From contig NZ_JADKYX010000011.1 of NCBI RefSeq assembly GCF_016093545.1, positions 155,615-219,614 on the forward strand: DNA of 64,000 nucleotides. Direction: 5' to 3'. The notes below the pieces were generated by a model that was not told where the DNA came from, made no database searches, and saw nothing but the letters and a program-made list of their open reading frames with translations. This document shows positions 54,034-62,732 of this stretch, piece by piece. The DNA is from Massilia rhizosphaerae (GTDB lineage Bacteria; Pseudomonadota; Gammaproteobacteria; Burkholderiales; Burkholderiaceae_D). How positions within the stretch are numbered: the stretch's first letter is position 1; every line of letters begins with the position of its first letter. The translations under genes were made by a program, and so were the position numbers.

Positions 54034-54324
54034 TCAGGCGGACAAGTTCACGCCGTTGAGGGCGAACACGGAACGCCACAGCTCGAACGCCTCGCTTTCC
54101 GCGTCGAGCACGATGCGGTGGTTGACGCTCTGGTCGTATTCCGCGCGCCGGGCCGGGTCGGACAGGACCTCGTATGCCTTGGTGACGGCCTTGAAGCGCG
54201 CTTCCGCGCCCGGCGCCTGGTTGCGGTCCGGGTGATAGCGCATGGCGAGCGAACGGTAGACCTTCTTGATCTCGTCGTCGCCGGCATTCGGCGCGACGCC
54301 GAGGATCGCGTATAAATTTTCCAC
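54034..54324 (-). CDS. J-domain (DnaJ-like) protein
   Basis: A 96-residue protein that is mostly a J domain: MENLYAILGVAPNAGDDEIKKVYRSLAMRYHPDRNQ with the essential HPD at residues 31-33, then FKAVTKAYEVLSDPARRAEYD. The short C-terminal part (HRIVLDAESEAFELWRSVFALNG) is not a known DnaJ domain. It could recruit Hsp70 (DnaK) to a substrate, perhaps one of the proteins encoded downstream. It heads the operon, followed 29 bases later by the 171-residue gene. Confidence 0.9.
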   Translation of the reverse strand: MENLYAILGVAPNAGDDEIKKVYRSLAMRYHPDRNQAPGAEARFKAVTKAYEVLSDPARRAEYDQSVNHRIVLDAESEAFELWRSVFALNGVNLSA

Positions 54325-54529
54325 GTGGAACTCTCCGGCTGTGTCCGAAAAAACATTAAACCGAGATTATCCTATAGAAAGCGCCAACTTGACAGGCCGC
54401 CCCGGGCCGGCCGATCTGCCAAGTATGGAGACGCCCGCCGTGCCGAACCGTGCGCTTGACCACATAGCGGCCCGGATGCCGTCTTGTACGGTAAAATGCC
54501 GGGCATCTTACCCCTTAAAAACAGGTTTC

Positions 54530-56278
54530 ATGAGTAACGACAAGAACGCCGCGGCGGCCACCCCGTCGCCGAATTTTGTCCGCGCGATCGTCGAATCCGA
54601 CCTCGCCGCGGGCACCCACACGCGTGCCGGCATGCCGTCCGTGATCACGCGCTTCCCGCCGGAGCCGAACGGCTACCTGCACGTGGGACATGCGAAATCG
54701 ATCTGCCTGAACTTCGGCCTGGCGCGCGACTACCAGGGCCGCTGCCACCTCCGTTTCGACGACACCAATCCGGAAAAGGAAGACCAGGAATACGTCGACA
54801 CGATCATGGACAGCGTCAAGTGGCTGGGCTTCACGTGGGAGCAAGGCGGCCAGGAGTACCTGCACTACGCCAGCGACTACTTCGACCAGCTGTACGCGAT
54901 GGCCGAGTACCTGATCCAGAACGGCAAGGCCTACGTCGACAGCCAGAGCGCGGAAGACATGTCCAAAAATCGCGGCAACTTCGGCACGCCGGGCACGAAC
55001 TCGCCGTTCCGCGACCGCCCCGTGGAAGAATCGCTGCAGATCTTCCGCGACATGAAGGCCGGCAAGTACAAGGATGGCGAACACGTGCTGCGCGCCAGGA
55101 TGAGCGACGACGCGATGGCCTCGCCCATCATGACGAACCGCGATCCGGCCCTGTACCGCATCCGCCATGCGCATCACCACCGCACGGGCGACAAATGGTG
55201 CATCTACCCGATGTACGACTTCACGCACCCGATCTCGGACGCGCTGGAAAGCATCACGCACTCGCTGTGCACGCTGGAATTCCAGGACCACCGCCCGTTC
55301 TACGACTGGCTGGTCGACACGCTGGCCGACGGCGGCTTCTTCGAACGTCCGGTGCCGCGCCAGTACGAGTTCGCGCGCCTGAACCTGACCTACGTCGTCA
55401 CCTCGAAGCGCAAGCTGCGCCAGCTGGTCATCGACGGCGTCGTCACGGGCTGGGACGATCCGCGCATGCCCACCATCGTCGGCCTGCGCCGGCGCGGCTA
55501 CACGCCGGAATCCATCCAGCTGTTCTGCGAGCGCATCGGCGTCTCGAAGGCCGACGGCTGGATCGACATGAGCACCCTGGAAGGCGCCCTGCGCGACGAC
55601 CTCGACCCGAAGGCGTCCCGCGCCGTGGCCGTGCTCCGTCCGCTGAAACTCATCGTCGACAACTTCCCGGAAGGCGAGACGGTCGAGTGCAGCGCGCCCG
55701 TCCACCCGCACCATCCGGAATGGGGCACCCGCACGTTCCCGTTCTCGCGCGAACTGTGGATCGAGCAGGAAGACTTCATGGAAGTCCCGAGCAAGGGCTA
55801 CCACCGCTTCTATCCGCCGAGCGACGACAAGCCGGGCTCGCGCGTGCGCCTGAAATACGGCTTCGTGGCCGAGTGCACCGGTTTCGACAAGGACGCCGAC
55901 GGCAATGTCGTGGCCGTGCACGTGAACTATTTCCCGGACTCGAAATCGGGCACGCCGGGCGCGGACACCTACAAGGTCAAGGGCAATATCACCTGGGTCA
56001 GCGCCGGCCACGCGCTGGAAGCCGAGGTGCGCCTGTACGACCGCCTGTTCCTCGACCCGCAGCCGGACGGCGGCGGCAAGGATTTCATGAGCGTGCTCAA
56101 TCCGAACGCGCTGGAAGTCGTCACCGCCTATCTGGAACCGGGCCTGGCCCAGGCCGCGCCGGACCAGCGTTTCCAGTTCGAGCGCCACGGTTATTTCGTC
56201 GCCGACCGCGTGGACTCCGTCCCGGGCAAACCCGTGTTCAACCGCGTCACGACGCTCAAGGACAGCTGGGGCAAGTAG
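54530..56278 (+). CDS. glnS: Glutaminyl-tRNA synthetase
   Basis: A 582-residue class I synthetase. The HIGH motif is in RFPPEPNGYLHVGHAKSICLNFGLA, LRFDDTNPEKEDQEYV follows, and the KMSKS-type loop is YVVTSKRKLRQLV. The C-terminal anticodon-binding beta-barrels contain FSRELWIEQEDFMEVPSKGYHRFYP. It charges tRNA-Gln directly, so this organism has GlnRS. It is followed by a terminator at 56300. Confidence 0.97.
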   Translation: MSNDKNAAAATPSPNFVRAIVESDLAAGTHTRAGMPSVITRFPPEPNGYLHVGHAKSICLNFGLARDYQGRCHLRFDDTNPEKEDQEYVDTIMDSVKWLGFTWEQGGQEYLHYASDYFDQLYAMAEYLIQNGKAYVDSQSAEDMSKNRGNFGTPGTNSPFRDRPVEESLQIFRDMKAGKYKDGEHVLRARMSDDAMASPIMTNRDPALYRIRHAHHHRTGDKWCIYPMYDFTHPISDALESITHSLCTLEFQDHRPFYDWLVDTLADGGFFERPVPRQYEFARLNLTYVVTSKRKLRQLVIDGVVTGWDDPRMPTIVGLRRRGYTPESIQLFCERIGVSKADGWIDMSTLEGALRDDLDPKASRAVAVLRPLKLIVDNFPEGETVECSAPVHPHHPEWGTRTFPFSRELWIEQEDFMEVPSKGYHRFYPPSDDKPGSRVRLKYGFVAECTGFDKDADGNVVAVHVNYFPDSKSGTPGADTYKVKGNITWVSAGHALEAEVRLYDRLFLDPQPDGGGKDFMSVLNPNALEVVTAYLEPGLAQAAPDQRFQFERHGYFVADRVDSVPGKPVFNRVTTLKDSWGK

Positions 56279-56299
56279 CCCGTACGTTTGATCTAGCGC

Positions 56300-56332
56300 A
56301 AAGCCCGGTTCATCGACGAATCGGGCTTTTTT
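56300..56332 (+). terminator. Terminator after glnS
   Basis: AAAGCCCG (56300-56307) pairs with CGGGCTTT (56322-56329), followed by a T-run to 56332. Confidence 0.9.
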
Positions 56333-56383
56333 CTTGCCCCCTCGGAACCCATCGTCGCCCTGCTCCGACAACTCCCTGATCTG

Positions 56384-56422
56384 CTAGGTTCGCGCGCCAT
56401 CCAAGCCAAGTAAGTTGCAATA
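56384..56422 (+). promoter_or_regulatory. Conserved upstream element of kinase 1
   Basis: CTAGGTTCGCG (56384-56394), exactly 15 bases, then GTAAGTTGCAATA (56410-56422). The same two words with the same 15-base spacing lie upstream of kinase 2 (59595-59633), while the spacer sequences differ. The pattern looks like a shared promoter or operator. It is absent upstream of kinase 3. Confidence 0.7.
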
Positions 56423-56454
56423 AATTAACAATATCATGCCGCCCGCGGACCTTC

Positions 56455-58305
56455 ATGTCGACGACGCTGAGAGACGCATTTTCCGTCACCCGGTTCTCGT
56501 TCTGGACCGGCGTCATGCTATCCACGCTGGTCGGCAGCGTGCTGTACGCCATCACCTCGCGTTCGATCGAAAGCGATGTCCAGGAACGCTTCGTCCGGAG
56601 TGCGAAATACGCGCAGGCCGTGATCAATATGCGCATCAAGTCGTATACCGACCTGTTGCGCGGCGCGGCGAGCGTGCTGCAGAGCGGGGACACGCACAGC
56701 CACCGCCAGTTCCACGCCTACGTGCAGGGCCTCAACCTGGCCAAGAATTATCCGGCCGTCGATACGCTGAACTTCGCCGCCTGGGTGCCCGGCGACGAAC
56801 GTCCGCAGTTCGAGCAGGGACTCGAACGGGAATTGCAGACCTTCCTCGGGCCGGGAGCCCGCCTGGCCATCACGCCGCCCGGCATCCGTTCCTCCTACCT
56901 CATCGTCACCTATATCGAGCCGGACGCGACGAACACGCGGCTGTACGGTCTCGACCTGATGAGCAATCCGTATTTCCGCGAGCAGCTCGTCCAGTCGCGC
57001 GACGACGGCATTCTGCGCGCCTCCGGCCGGCCGATCGCGGCGGTGTCGACGCCCAACGACAACCACCTGGGCATGCGCCTGCCGGTGTACCGGCACGGGA
57101 CCCTGCTGACCGGAATCGAACAACGGCGCGCGGCCTATCTCGGCTCGCTCGGGATCGCGTTCAGCCTCCCCAAGCTGCTGAACGGCGTGATGGAAGAAAT
57201 GCCGGTTCCCGGCGTACGCATGGCCCTGTTCGACGTCGGCCCGCGCGAGGTGATCGGCCATGACACGGCAACGTGGCCCAAGGAGCTGTTCGACAGTCAC
57301 GGCAACGCCGACATCCCGACGCCGCCCCTCGCACGCGGCGACGACGTCTTTTCGGTCACCCTGCCGCTCGATTTCAACGGGCGGCCGTGGGAGACGAGGT
57401 ACAGCGTCCCCAAGACGGCGCTGTACACGACGTTCGATTTCTATTACCCGAAGCTGATGATGGCCTTCGGCTTCCTCGGCTCCGTCCTGTTGTACGCGCT
57501 GTTGCACATCCTGACGTCGTCGCGCCGCGCCGCCCTCGCGCTGGCGAAGGAAATGACGAGCGAGCTGCGCGAGAGCCAATCCAAGCTGCAGCTGTCGCAC
57601 CAGAAGCTCAGGCGCCTGGCCGACCACGCCTACCAGATCAAGGAAATGGAACGCAAGCGCATCGCGCGCGAGATCCACGACGACCTCGGCCAGAGCCTGC
57701 TCGCGTTGCGCATCGAAGCCGAACTGCTGGCCGGGCGCACGAGAGGTACGCACAGCCATCTGAACAAGCGCGCCCGCGCCACCTTGCAGCAGATCGACAC
57801 GACGATCAAGAGCGTGCGCCAGATCATCAACGACCTGCGTCCGACCGTGCTCGACCTGGGCCTGTCGGCCGCCGTCGAGTGGCAGCTCAACCAGTTCCAG
57901 CGGCGCACCGGCATCCAGTGCGAGATCCAGGACGACCACGGCGAGATCGCCCTGCCGGACCACTGCGCGACGGCGTTCTTCCGCATCCTGCAGGAGTCGC
58001 TCACGAACATCGTCCGGCACGCCAACGCGACGCGGGTGAAGGTGGAGTTACGGCTGAACGGCGGCTGGCTGACGCTGACGGTGCGCGACAACGGTTGCGG
58101 CCTGCCGCCGGGCGGGCGCAACAAGAACGGTTCGTTCGGCCTGGTCGGCATCGAGGAGCGCATCGTCATCCTCGGCGGCACCTGCGCCGTGTTCAGCGAT
58201 CCGGACGGCGGCACCACCGTGACGGTGTCGGCGCCCGTCGTCGGCACGCCCGAGCCGGCCCACGCCCAGCAGCCGGAACATAGCCCGGGTTCGGCCGTCA
58301 TCTAA
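56455..58305 (+). CDS. CHASE-domain sensor histidine kinase 1
   Basis: A 616-residue membrane kinase. Transmembrane helix 1 (~14-34) is followed by a periplasmic CHASE-like sensor (~50-330, with KSYTDLLRGAASVLQSGDTHSHRQFHAYVQGL), helix 2 (~340-358, LMMAFGFLGSVLLYALLHIL), then a dimerisation/phosphoacceptor domain of HisKA_3 type with His408 in KRIAREIHDDLGQSLL. The HATPase (~490-600) shows DNGCGLPPGG and GSFGLVGIEERI. HisKA_3 kinases usually signal to NarL/LuxR-type response regulators, but none is in the window. Residues 355-616 differ from kinase 2 at only about sixteen positions by eye, while the sensors have diverged. The ribosome-binding site is weak. Confidence 0.92.
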   Translation: MSTTLRDAFSVTRFSFWTGVMLSTLVGSVLYAITSRSIESDVQERFVRSAKYAQAVINMRIKSYTDLLRGAASVLQSGDTHSHRQFHAYVQGLNLAKNYPAVDTLNFAAWVPGDERPQFEQGLERELQTFLGPGARLAITPPGIRSSYLIVTYIEPDATNTRLYGLDLMSNPYFREQLVQSRDDGILRASGRPIAAVSTPNDNHLGMRLPVYRHGTLLTGIEQRRAAYLGSLGIAFSLPKLLNGVMEEMPVPGVRMALFDVGPREVIGHDTATWPKELFDSHGNADIPTPPLARGDDVFSVTLPLDFNGRPWETRYSVPKTALYTTFDFYYPKLMMAFGFLGSVLLYALLHILTSSRRAALALAKEMTSELRESQSKLQLSHQKLRRLADHAYQIKEMERKRIAREIHDDLGQSLLALRIEAELLAGRTRGTHSHLNKRARATLQQIDTTIKSVRQIINDLRPTVLDLGLSAAVEWQLNQFQRRTGIQCEIQDDHGEIALPDHCATAFFRILQESLTNIVRHANATRVKVELRLNGGWLTLTVRDNGCGLPPGGRNKNGSFGLVGIEERIVILGGTCAVFSDPDGGTTVTVSAPVVGTPEPAHAQQPEHSPGSAVI

Positions 58306-58420
58306 TCCCATCCACGACGCAATGACCGACGCCGCCCCGGCGGGCGACGCGTCGTCACGTCCATTCTCCACGCGTATGACTACTTCATAAAAAAGAAACG
58401 GTGTAGCTGCCCGGTTAACA

Positions 58421-58487
58421 AATGTTGTTTTTTTGACAAATATCAATATCTCTGCAAATTGCCTCAACTACATTGATTACGTGTAAG
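58421..58487 (+). promoter_or_regulatory. Conserved upstream block of repeat protein 1
   Basis: Contains TTTGACAAATATCAATA (58433-58449), followed by ATTGCCTCAACTACATTGA and CGTGTAAG. It closely matches 61633-61706 upstream of repeat protein 2. A GACGTCATCAC word also occurs at matching distance downstream in both. The TTGACA could be a -35 box, but the expected -10 is poor, so another sigma factor or an activator may be needed. It lies in the otherwise gene-free stretch 58306-58633. Confidence 0.75.
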
Positions 58488-58633
58488 GCGCATTAACGAA
58501 ACGATCGACTCATTAGCCGACGTCATCACGAACCTCGAGGGATTACTGTCCGTCTCCGGCCCGACACGCCGATACAACCACACTAGGGAAGCAGTCACAA
58601 CGATATCTTCAACAACGAATGAGGATGACCAAC

Positions 58634-59467
58634 ATGAACACCAACGACCTGTTTGACGCCGTAATGCAACTCGACCTGGCACCGATCAAGATGAAGTTGA
58701 TGCACGTGGAATCCGGTGAGGGCTGGAGCCTGGAAAAGGCCAATGCCGTGGAAAAGGAATATCGCCGTTTCCTGTGCCTGATGAAAATGTATCCGGACGA
58801 GCCCATCGCACCGCTGGTCGACGTCGACACGTTCTGGCACTACCACATCCTCGACACGATGAAGTACGCCGTCGACTGCGACCAGGCATTCGGCTACTTC
58901 GTCCATCACTATCCCTATGTCGGCATGCGGGGCGAGGATGACGCGCAGTTCCGCATCGAAAGCGGCGAACGCATGCACAACCTGTACGAAGCCACGTTCG
59001 GCGAGGCTTATCCGGCGACGGAACCGGTGCAGGCGGAATCGTCCGGCACGGCCTATTGCGCCGGTCCCTGGGACCGGTCGGTTACCGCCGCCGCTCCCAT
59101 CAGGATGTCCGCCGCTTACTGTGCCGGTCCGTGGGACAAGCAGGGTACGTCCGCCGCCGGCCCGACCGATACCGCCTACTGTGCGGGTCCCTGGGACAAG
59201 CCCCATGCACACGGCACGGCCGGCGCCGCCACGGCCTATTGCGCCGGCCCGTGGGACAAACAGGGTGCACGCGGCGCCGCCAGAGCCGAAACCGCCTACT
59301 GCGCGGGTCCGTGGGACAAGCACGAAGCACGCGCCGCCGGCGCCGCGACGGCCTACTGCGCCGGCCCGTGGGACAAACGGGACGCACGCAAGGCCGTCGG
59401 CGCCGAGACCGCTTACTGCGCCGGACCGTGGGCACCGGAAGCCGCACCGGCAGTACAGAACGTCTGA
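58634..59467 (+). CDS. GRDP-like domain protein with seven AYCAGPWD repeats
   Basis: A 277-residue protein. Residues ~1-130 form a domain like the plant/bacterial glycine-rich-domain-protein family (PF07173-like), with PLVDVDTFWHYHILDTMKYAVDC and FGYFVHHYPYVGM. From residue 139 on come seven copies of AYCAGPW(D/A) at 19-22 residue spacing, separated by Ala/Gly/Arg-rich linkers. Each repeat has one Cys. There is no signal peptide. The WHYH and HHYP histidines could bind metal. The repeats resemble multi-core precursor peptides, but no modifying enzyme is seen. The ATG at 58634 has GAGG nine bases ahead; two upstream ATGs are possible. Paired with kinase 1; a second pair follows. Confidence 0.82.
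   Translation: MNTNDLFDAVMQLDLAPIKMKLMHVESGEGWSLEKANAVEKEYRRFLCLMKMYPDEPIAPLVDVDTFWHYHILDTMKYAVDCDQAFGYFVHHYPYVGMRGEDDAQFRIESGERMHNLYEATFGEAYPATEPVQAESSGTAYCAGPWDRSVTAAAPIRMSAAYCAGPWDKQGTSAAGPTDTAYCAGPWDKPHAHGTAGAATAYCAGPWDKQGARGAARAETAYCAGPWDKHEARAAGAATAYCAGPWDKRDARKAVGAETAYCAGPWAPEAAPAVQNV
59048..59431 (+). repeat. Seven-fold AYCAGPW repeat array
   Basis: Coding repeats within the preceding gene, about 60 bp each. The core YCAGPW is invariant in all seven copies, while the linkers vary in length and sequence. Confidence 0.9.
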
Positions 59468-59522
59468 CGAACGCGACGCGGGAAGGGCGTTCCTCGTACG
59501 CGCTTCCCGGGCATGCGACCTT

Positions 59523-59553
59523 GCCCGCGCCGATTCCGGTGCGGGCTTTTTTT
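59523..59553 (+). terminator. Terminator after repeat protein 1
   Basis: GCCCGC (59523-59528) pairs with GCGGGC (59541-59546), with a CCG/CGG extension inside, followed by seven T. Confidence 0.92.
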
Positions 59554-59594
59554 GTCCTTAGCGATTCCCCAGCTATCAACAACTCTTCGAACTA

Positions 59595-59633
59595 CTAGGT
59601 TCGCGTCACATTCGGTGCGGGTAAGTTGCAATA
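59595..59633 (+). promoter_or_regulatory. Conserved upstream element of kinase 2
   Basis: CTAGGTTCGCG (59595-59605), a 15-base spacer, GTAAGTTGCAATA (59621-59633): the same arrangement as upstream of kinase 1. Confidence 0.7.
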
Positions 59634-59684
59634 TCTAAATAGCAAATCACCGGCAAGAGCCAGAATCATGCTCCAAGGAAGACA

Positions 59685-61538
59685 ATGCGGGAGGTTCTGA
59701 GAGGCGCATTTTCGGTCAACCGGTTCTCGTTCTGGACCGGCGCATTGCTGTCGGCGGCGGTTGGCAGCGTACTGTACGTACTGACCCAGCGTTCGATCGA
59801 GAACAATGCTCATGAACGCTTCATCAATCATGCGAAATACGCGCAAAGCGTCATCGGTGTGCGCATCAAATCGTACACCGATCTGCTGCGCGCGACCGGG
59901 AGTCTGATTCACAGCACGGATATCCTGAGCCACCGCAAACTGCACGAATACGTGCAGGGTCTCGATCTGGCCAACAACTTCCCGGCGGTCGACTCGATCA
60001 ATTTTGCGCTCTATGTCACCGACGAGCAGCGCCAGGACTTTCTCGACGATCTGCGTGAAGACATGCAGCGTCACATCCATTCCACGACGCCCCTGGACAT
60101 TTCGCCGCCGGGCCGGCGCGCATCCTATCTGGTTGTCAGCTATATCGAACCGGATCAGTCCAACCCAAGCCATTACTGCATCGATCTGATGGCCAACCGT
60201 TATTTCAACAAACAACTGGCCGAATCCCGCGACCATGCGACGCTCTATGCGTCCGGTACGCCCATCCTCGCGCTGTCCGGGCCCAACGACATCCACCTGG
60301 GCATGCGCATGCCGATCTACTATTTCGGCGCTCCGGTGGATACGGTGGAGCAGCGCCGCGCGGCCTACGTCGGCTCGCTTGGCATCGCCTTCGGCGTTCC
60401 GAAACTCCTGCACGGCGTCATGGACGAGATTCCGATCAAGGGGCTGCGCATGACGCTGTTCGACATCGGTCCCGGCCTCGACGTCCATGGCCGCGAAACG
60501 GCAGGACTGCCGCGCACCCTGTTCGACAGCCATGGCACCGCCAGGGATCCGACGCCGCCGCTCGACGCCGGCGACAACATGTTTTCCGCGACCCTGCCGC
60601 TGGATTTCAATGGCCGTACCTGGAAGACGACCTTCAGCGCCCCCAAGGCCTCCCTGTACACCGAATTCGACGACTATTACCCGAAGCTGATGATGGCCTT
60701 CGGCTTTCTCGGCTCCGTCCTGTTGTACGCCCTGCTGCACACGCTGACCTCGTCGCGCCGCGCCGCCCTCGCGCTCGCGCAGGAAATGACGAGCGAGCTG
60801 CGCGATAGCCAGACCAAGCTGCAGCTGTCGCACCAGAAGCTCAGGCGCCTGGCCGACCACGCCTACCAGATCAAGGAAATGGAACGCAAGCGCATCGCGC
60901 GCGAGATCCACGACGACCTCGGCCAGAGCCTGCTCGCGCTGCGCATCGAGGCCGAACTGCTGGCCGGGCGCACGCGGGGCACGCACAGCCATCTGCACAA
61001 GCGCGCCCGCGCCACCTTGCAGCAGATCGACACGACGATCAAGAGCGTGCGCCAGATCATCAACGACCTGCGTCCGACCGTGCTCGACCTGGGCCTGTCG
61101 GCCGCCGTCGAGTGGCAGCTCAACCAGTTCCAGCGACGCACCGGCATCCAGTGCGAGATCCAGGACGACCACGGCGAGATCGCCCTGCCGGACCACTGCG
61201 CGACGGCGTTCTTCCGCATCCTGCAGGAGTCGCTCACGAACATCGTCCGGCACGCCAACGCGACGCGGGTGAAGGTGGAAGTGCGCCAGCACGGCGGCTG
61301 GCTGACGCTGACGGTGCGCGACAACGGTTGCGGCCTGCCGCCTGGCGGGCGCAACAAATACGGTTCGTTCGGCCTGGTCGGCATCGAGGAGCGCATCGTC
61401 ATCCTCGGCGGCACCTGCGCCGTGTTCAGCGAGCCGGACGGCGGCACCACCGTGATGGTGTCGGCGCCCGTCGTCGGCATGCCCGAGCCCGTCCACTCCC
61501 AGCAGCAGGAACATGGCTCGGGTTCGGCCGTCATCTGA
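59685..61538 (+). CDS. CHASE-domain sensor histidine kinase 2
   Basis: A 617-residue paralogue of kinase 1 with the same layout: membrane helix ~14-34, CHASE sensor (RATGSLIHSTDILSHRKLHEYVQGL, PPGRRASYLVVSYIE), membrane helix ~341-360, His409 in AREIHDDLGQ and an ATPase with NGCGLPPGGRNK and GLVGIEERI. The sensor is clearly diverged from kinase 1, but from about residue 345 on the DNA is almost identical to kinases 1 and 3, which suggests recent duplication or gene conversion. AAGGAAG lies four bases ahead of the ATG. Followed by a second repeat protein. Confidence 0.92.
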   Translation: MREVLRGAFSVNRFSFWTGALLSAAVGSVLYVLTQRSIENNAHERFINHAKYAQSVIGVRIKSYTDLLRATGSLIHSTDILSHRKLHEYVQGLDLANNFPAVDSINFALYVTDEQRQDFLDDLREDMQRHIHSTTPLDISPPGRRASYLVVSYIEPDQSNPSHYCIDLMANRYFNKQLAESRDHATLYASGTPILALSGPNDIHLGMRMPIYYFGAPVDTVEQRRAAYVGSLGIAFGVPKLLHGVMDEIPIKGLRMTLFDIGPGLDVHGRETAGLPRTLFDSHGTARDPTPPLDAGDNMFSATLPLDFNGRTWKTTFSAPKASLYTEFDDYYPKLMMAFGFLGSVLLYALLHTLTSSRRAALALAQEMTSELRDSQTKLQLSHQKLRRLADHAYQIKEMERKRIAREIHDDLGQSLLALRIEAELLAGRTRGTHSHLHKRARATLQQIDTTIKSVRQIINDLRPTVLDLGLSAAVEWQLNQFQRRTGIQCEIQDDHGEIALPDHCATAFFRILQESLTNIVRHANATRVKVEVRQHGGWLTLTVRDNGCGLPPGGRNKYGSFGLVGIEERIVILGGTCAVFSEPDGGTTVMVSAPVVGMPEPVHSQQQEHGSGSAVI

Positions 61539-61632
61539 CGCAGTTCTCTTCGCTATTCCGCCACGGCCGCCGGGTGCGCTTCCTGGATGGCTTACTCCAT
61601 TTCTGCAAACTCGAACAGTCCCCAGAGCAATA

Positions 61633-61706
61633 TATGTTGTTTGTTTGACAAATATCAATAACTAGGTGAATTGCCTCATCTACATTGAGCACGTGTAAGA
61701 CACGTC
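61633..61706 (+). promoter_or_regulatory. Conserved upstream block of repeat protein 2
   Basis: ATGTTGTTTGTTTGACAAAT (61634-61653) and AATTGCCTCATCTACATTGA (61669-61688) match the block at 58421-58487, with only scattered substitutions. The distance to the next start codon (about 190 bases from TTGACA) is also similar. Confidence 0.75.
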
Positions 61707-61836
61707 CGCAAATCTACCATTGTATTGCCAGACGTCATCACATGCTTAATGGAAATGTTGTTCAGAAGCAGCAAATTCACCGCATACACCATAAACTAGG
61801 GATAGTAGTACTTAACCAATTATTATGAGGATGACC

Positions 61837-62532
61837 ATGTACACCAACGACCTGTTTACCGCCGTGATGCAACTCGACCTGGAACCGATCAAGATGAAAC
61901 TGATGCACGCGTCCGGCCAGGGCTGGAGCCTGGAAAAGGCCAATGCCGTGGAAAAGGAATACCGCCGCTTCCTGTGCCTGATGAAGATGCATCCGAACGA
62001 GGACACCGCGCCGCTGGTCGACGTCGACACGTTCTGGCACTACCACATCCTCGACACGATGAAATACGCCGCCGACTGCGAGCAGGTGTTCGGCTACTTC
62101 CTGCACCACTATCCTTACGTCGGCATGCATGGCGAAGAGGACGATCAATTCCGCCTCGACAGCGGCGAGCGCATGCGCACGCTCTATGAAGCGACGTTCG
62201 GTGAAGCCTATCCGGGTGCCATCGCCGAGGCCGCGGACACCGGTTACTGCGCCAGCCCGCGCACCGAAATGGCCTATTGCGCCAGCCCACGCATCGCGGC
62301 GCAGGCCCGCCTTGGCGAAGGCGCCGTGGCCGCCACCGCCTACTGTGCCAGCCCGCGCACCGAAACGGCCTATTGCGCCAGCCCGCGCATCGCGGCGCAG
62401 GCCCGCCTTGGCGAAGGCGCCGTGGCCGCCACCGCTTACTGCGCCAGCCCGCGTACCGAAACGGCTTACTGCGCCAGCCCCCGCACCGAGGCAAGCCGGG
62501 GCGCAGATGCGCTGACCGCGCTGGACGCCTGA
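61837..62532 (+). CDS. GRDP-like domain protein with six YCASPR repeats
   Basis: A 231-residue paralogue of repeat protein 1. The N-terminal ~125 residues are highly similar (LVDVDTFWHYHILDTMKYAADC, FLHHYPYVGM). The C-terminal array is different: YCASPR occurs six times in alternating forms, YCASPRTE and YCASPRIAAQARLGEGAVAA. A 96-bp unit is duplicated almost exactly at 62245-62340 and 62341-62436. Each core has one Cys and a Pro; the tryptophan of the first protein's repeat is replaced by Arg. No signal peptide. The ATG at 61837 has GAGG upstream; two earlier ATGs are possible. Confidence 0.82.
   Translation: MYTNDLFTAVMQLDLEPIKMKLMHASGQGWSLEKANAVEKEYRRFLCLMKMHPNEDTAPLVDVDTFWHYHILDTMKYAADCEQVFGYFLHHYPYVGMHGEEDDQFRLDSGERMRTLYEATFGEAYPGAIAEAADTGYCASPRTEMAYCASPRIAAQARLGEGAVAATAYCASPRTETAYCASPRIAAQARLGEGAVAATAYCASPRTETAYCASPRTEASRGADALTALDA
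62239..62490 (+). repeat. Six-fold YCASPR repeat array with a 96-bp duplication
   Basis: Coding repeats in the preceding gene. The 96-bp units at 62245-62340 and 62341-62436 differ at only a few bases, showing recent tandem duplication. Confidence 0.92.
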
Positions 62533-62584
62533 GAACCTCCGGCCAGAATATCGGCCTTTCGCCCCGTTACCAATGCTGTCGAGT

Positions 62585-62615
62585 GCCCGCTTCGGCTTCC
62601 GGAGCGGGCTTTTCG
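62585..62615 (+). terminator. Terminator after repeat protein 2
   Basis: GCCCGC (62585-62590) pairs with GCGGGC (62604-62609), followed by TTTTCGTTT. Confidence 0.82.
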
Positions 62616-62732
62616 TTTGCCTCGTCCATTTCCAAGCCGCCAATTCCACGCGGCACTCGACACAAGTGTTGTGACAAATTAACATTGCACATCCGGCGGC
62701 GCCGGAGCACTTCCTTGGGGAAACGGATTTTC

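Noticed and set aside
56401..56422. A sigma-54 promoter suggested by TTGCA in the kinase upstream element
   Set aside because: The GG of the -24 element is not at the required spacing in either copy.
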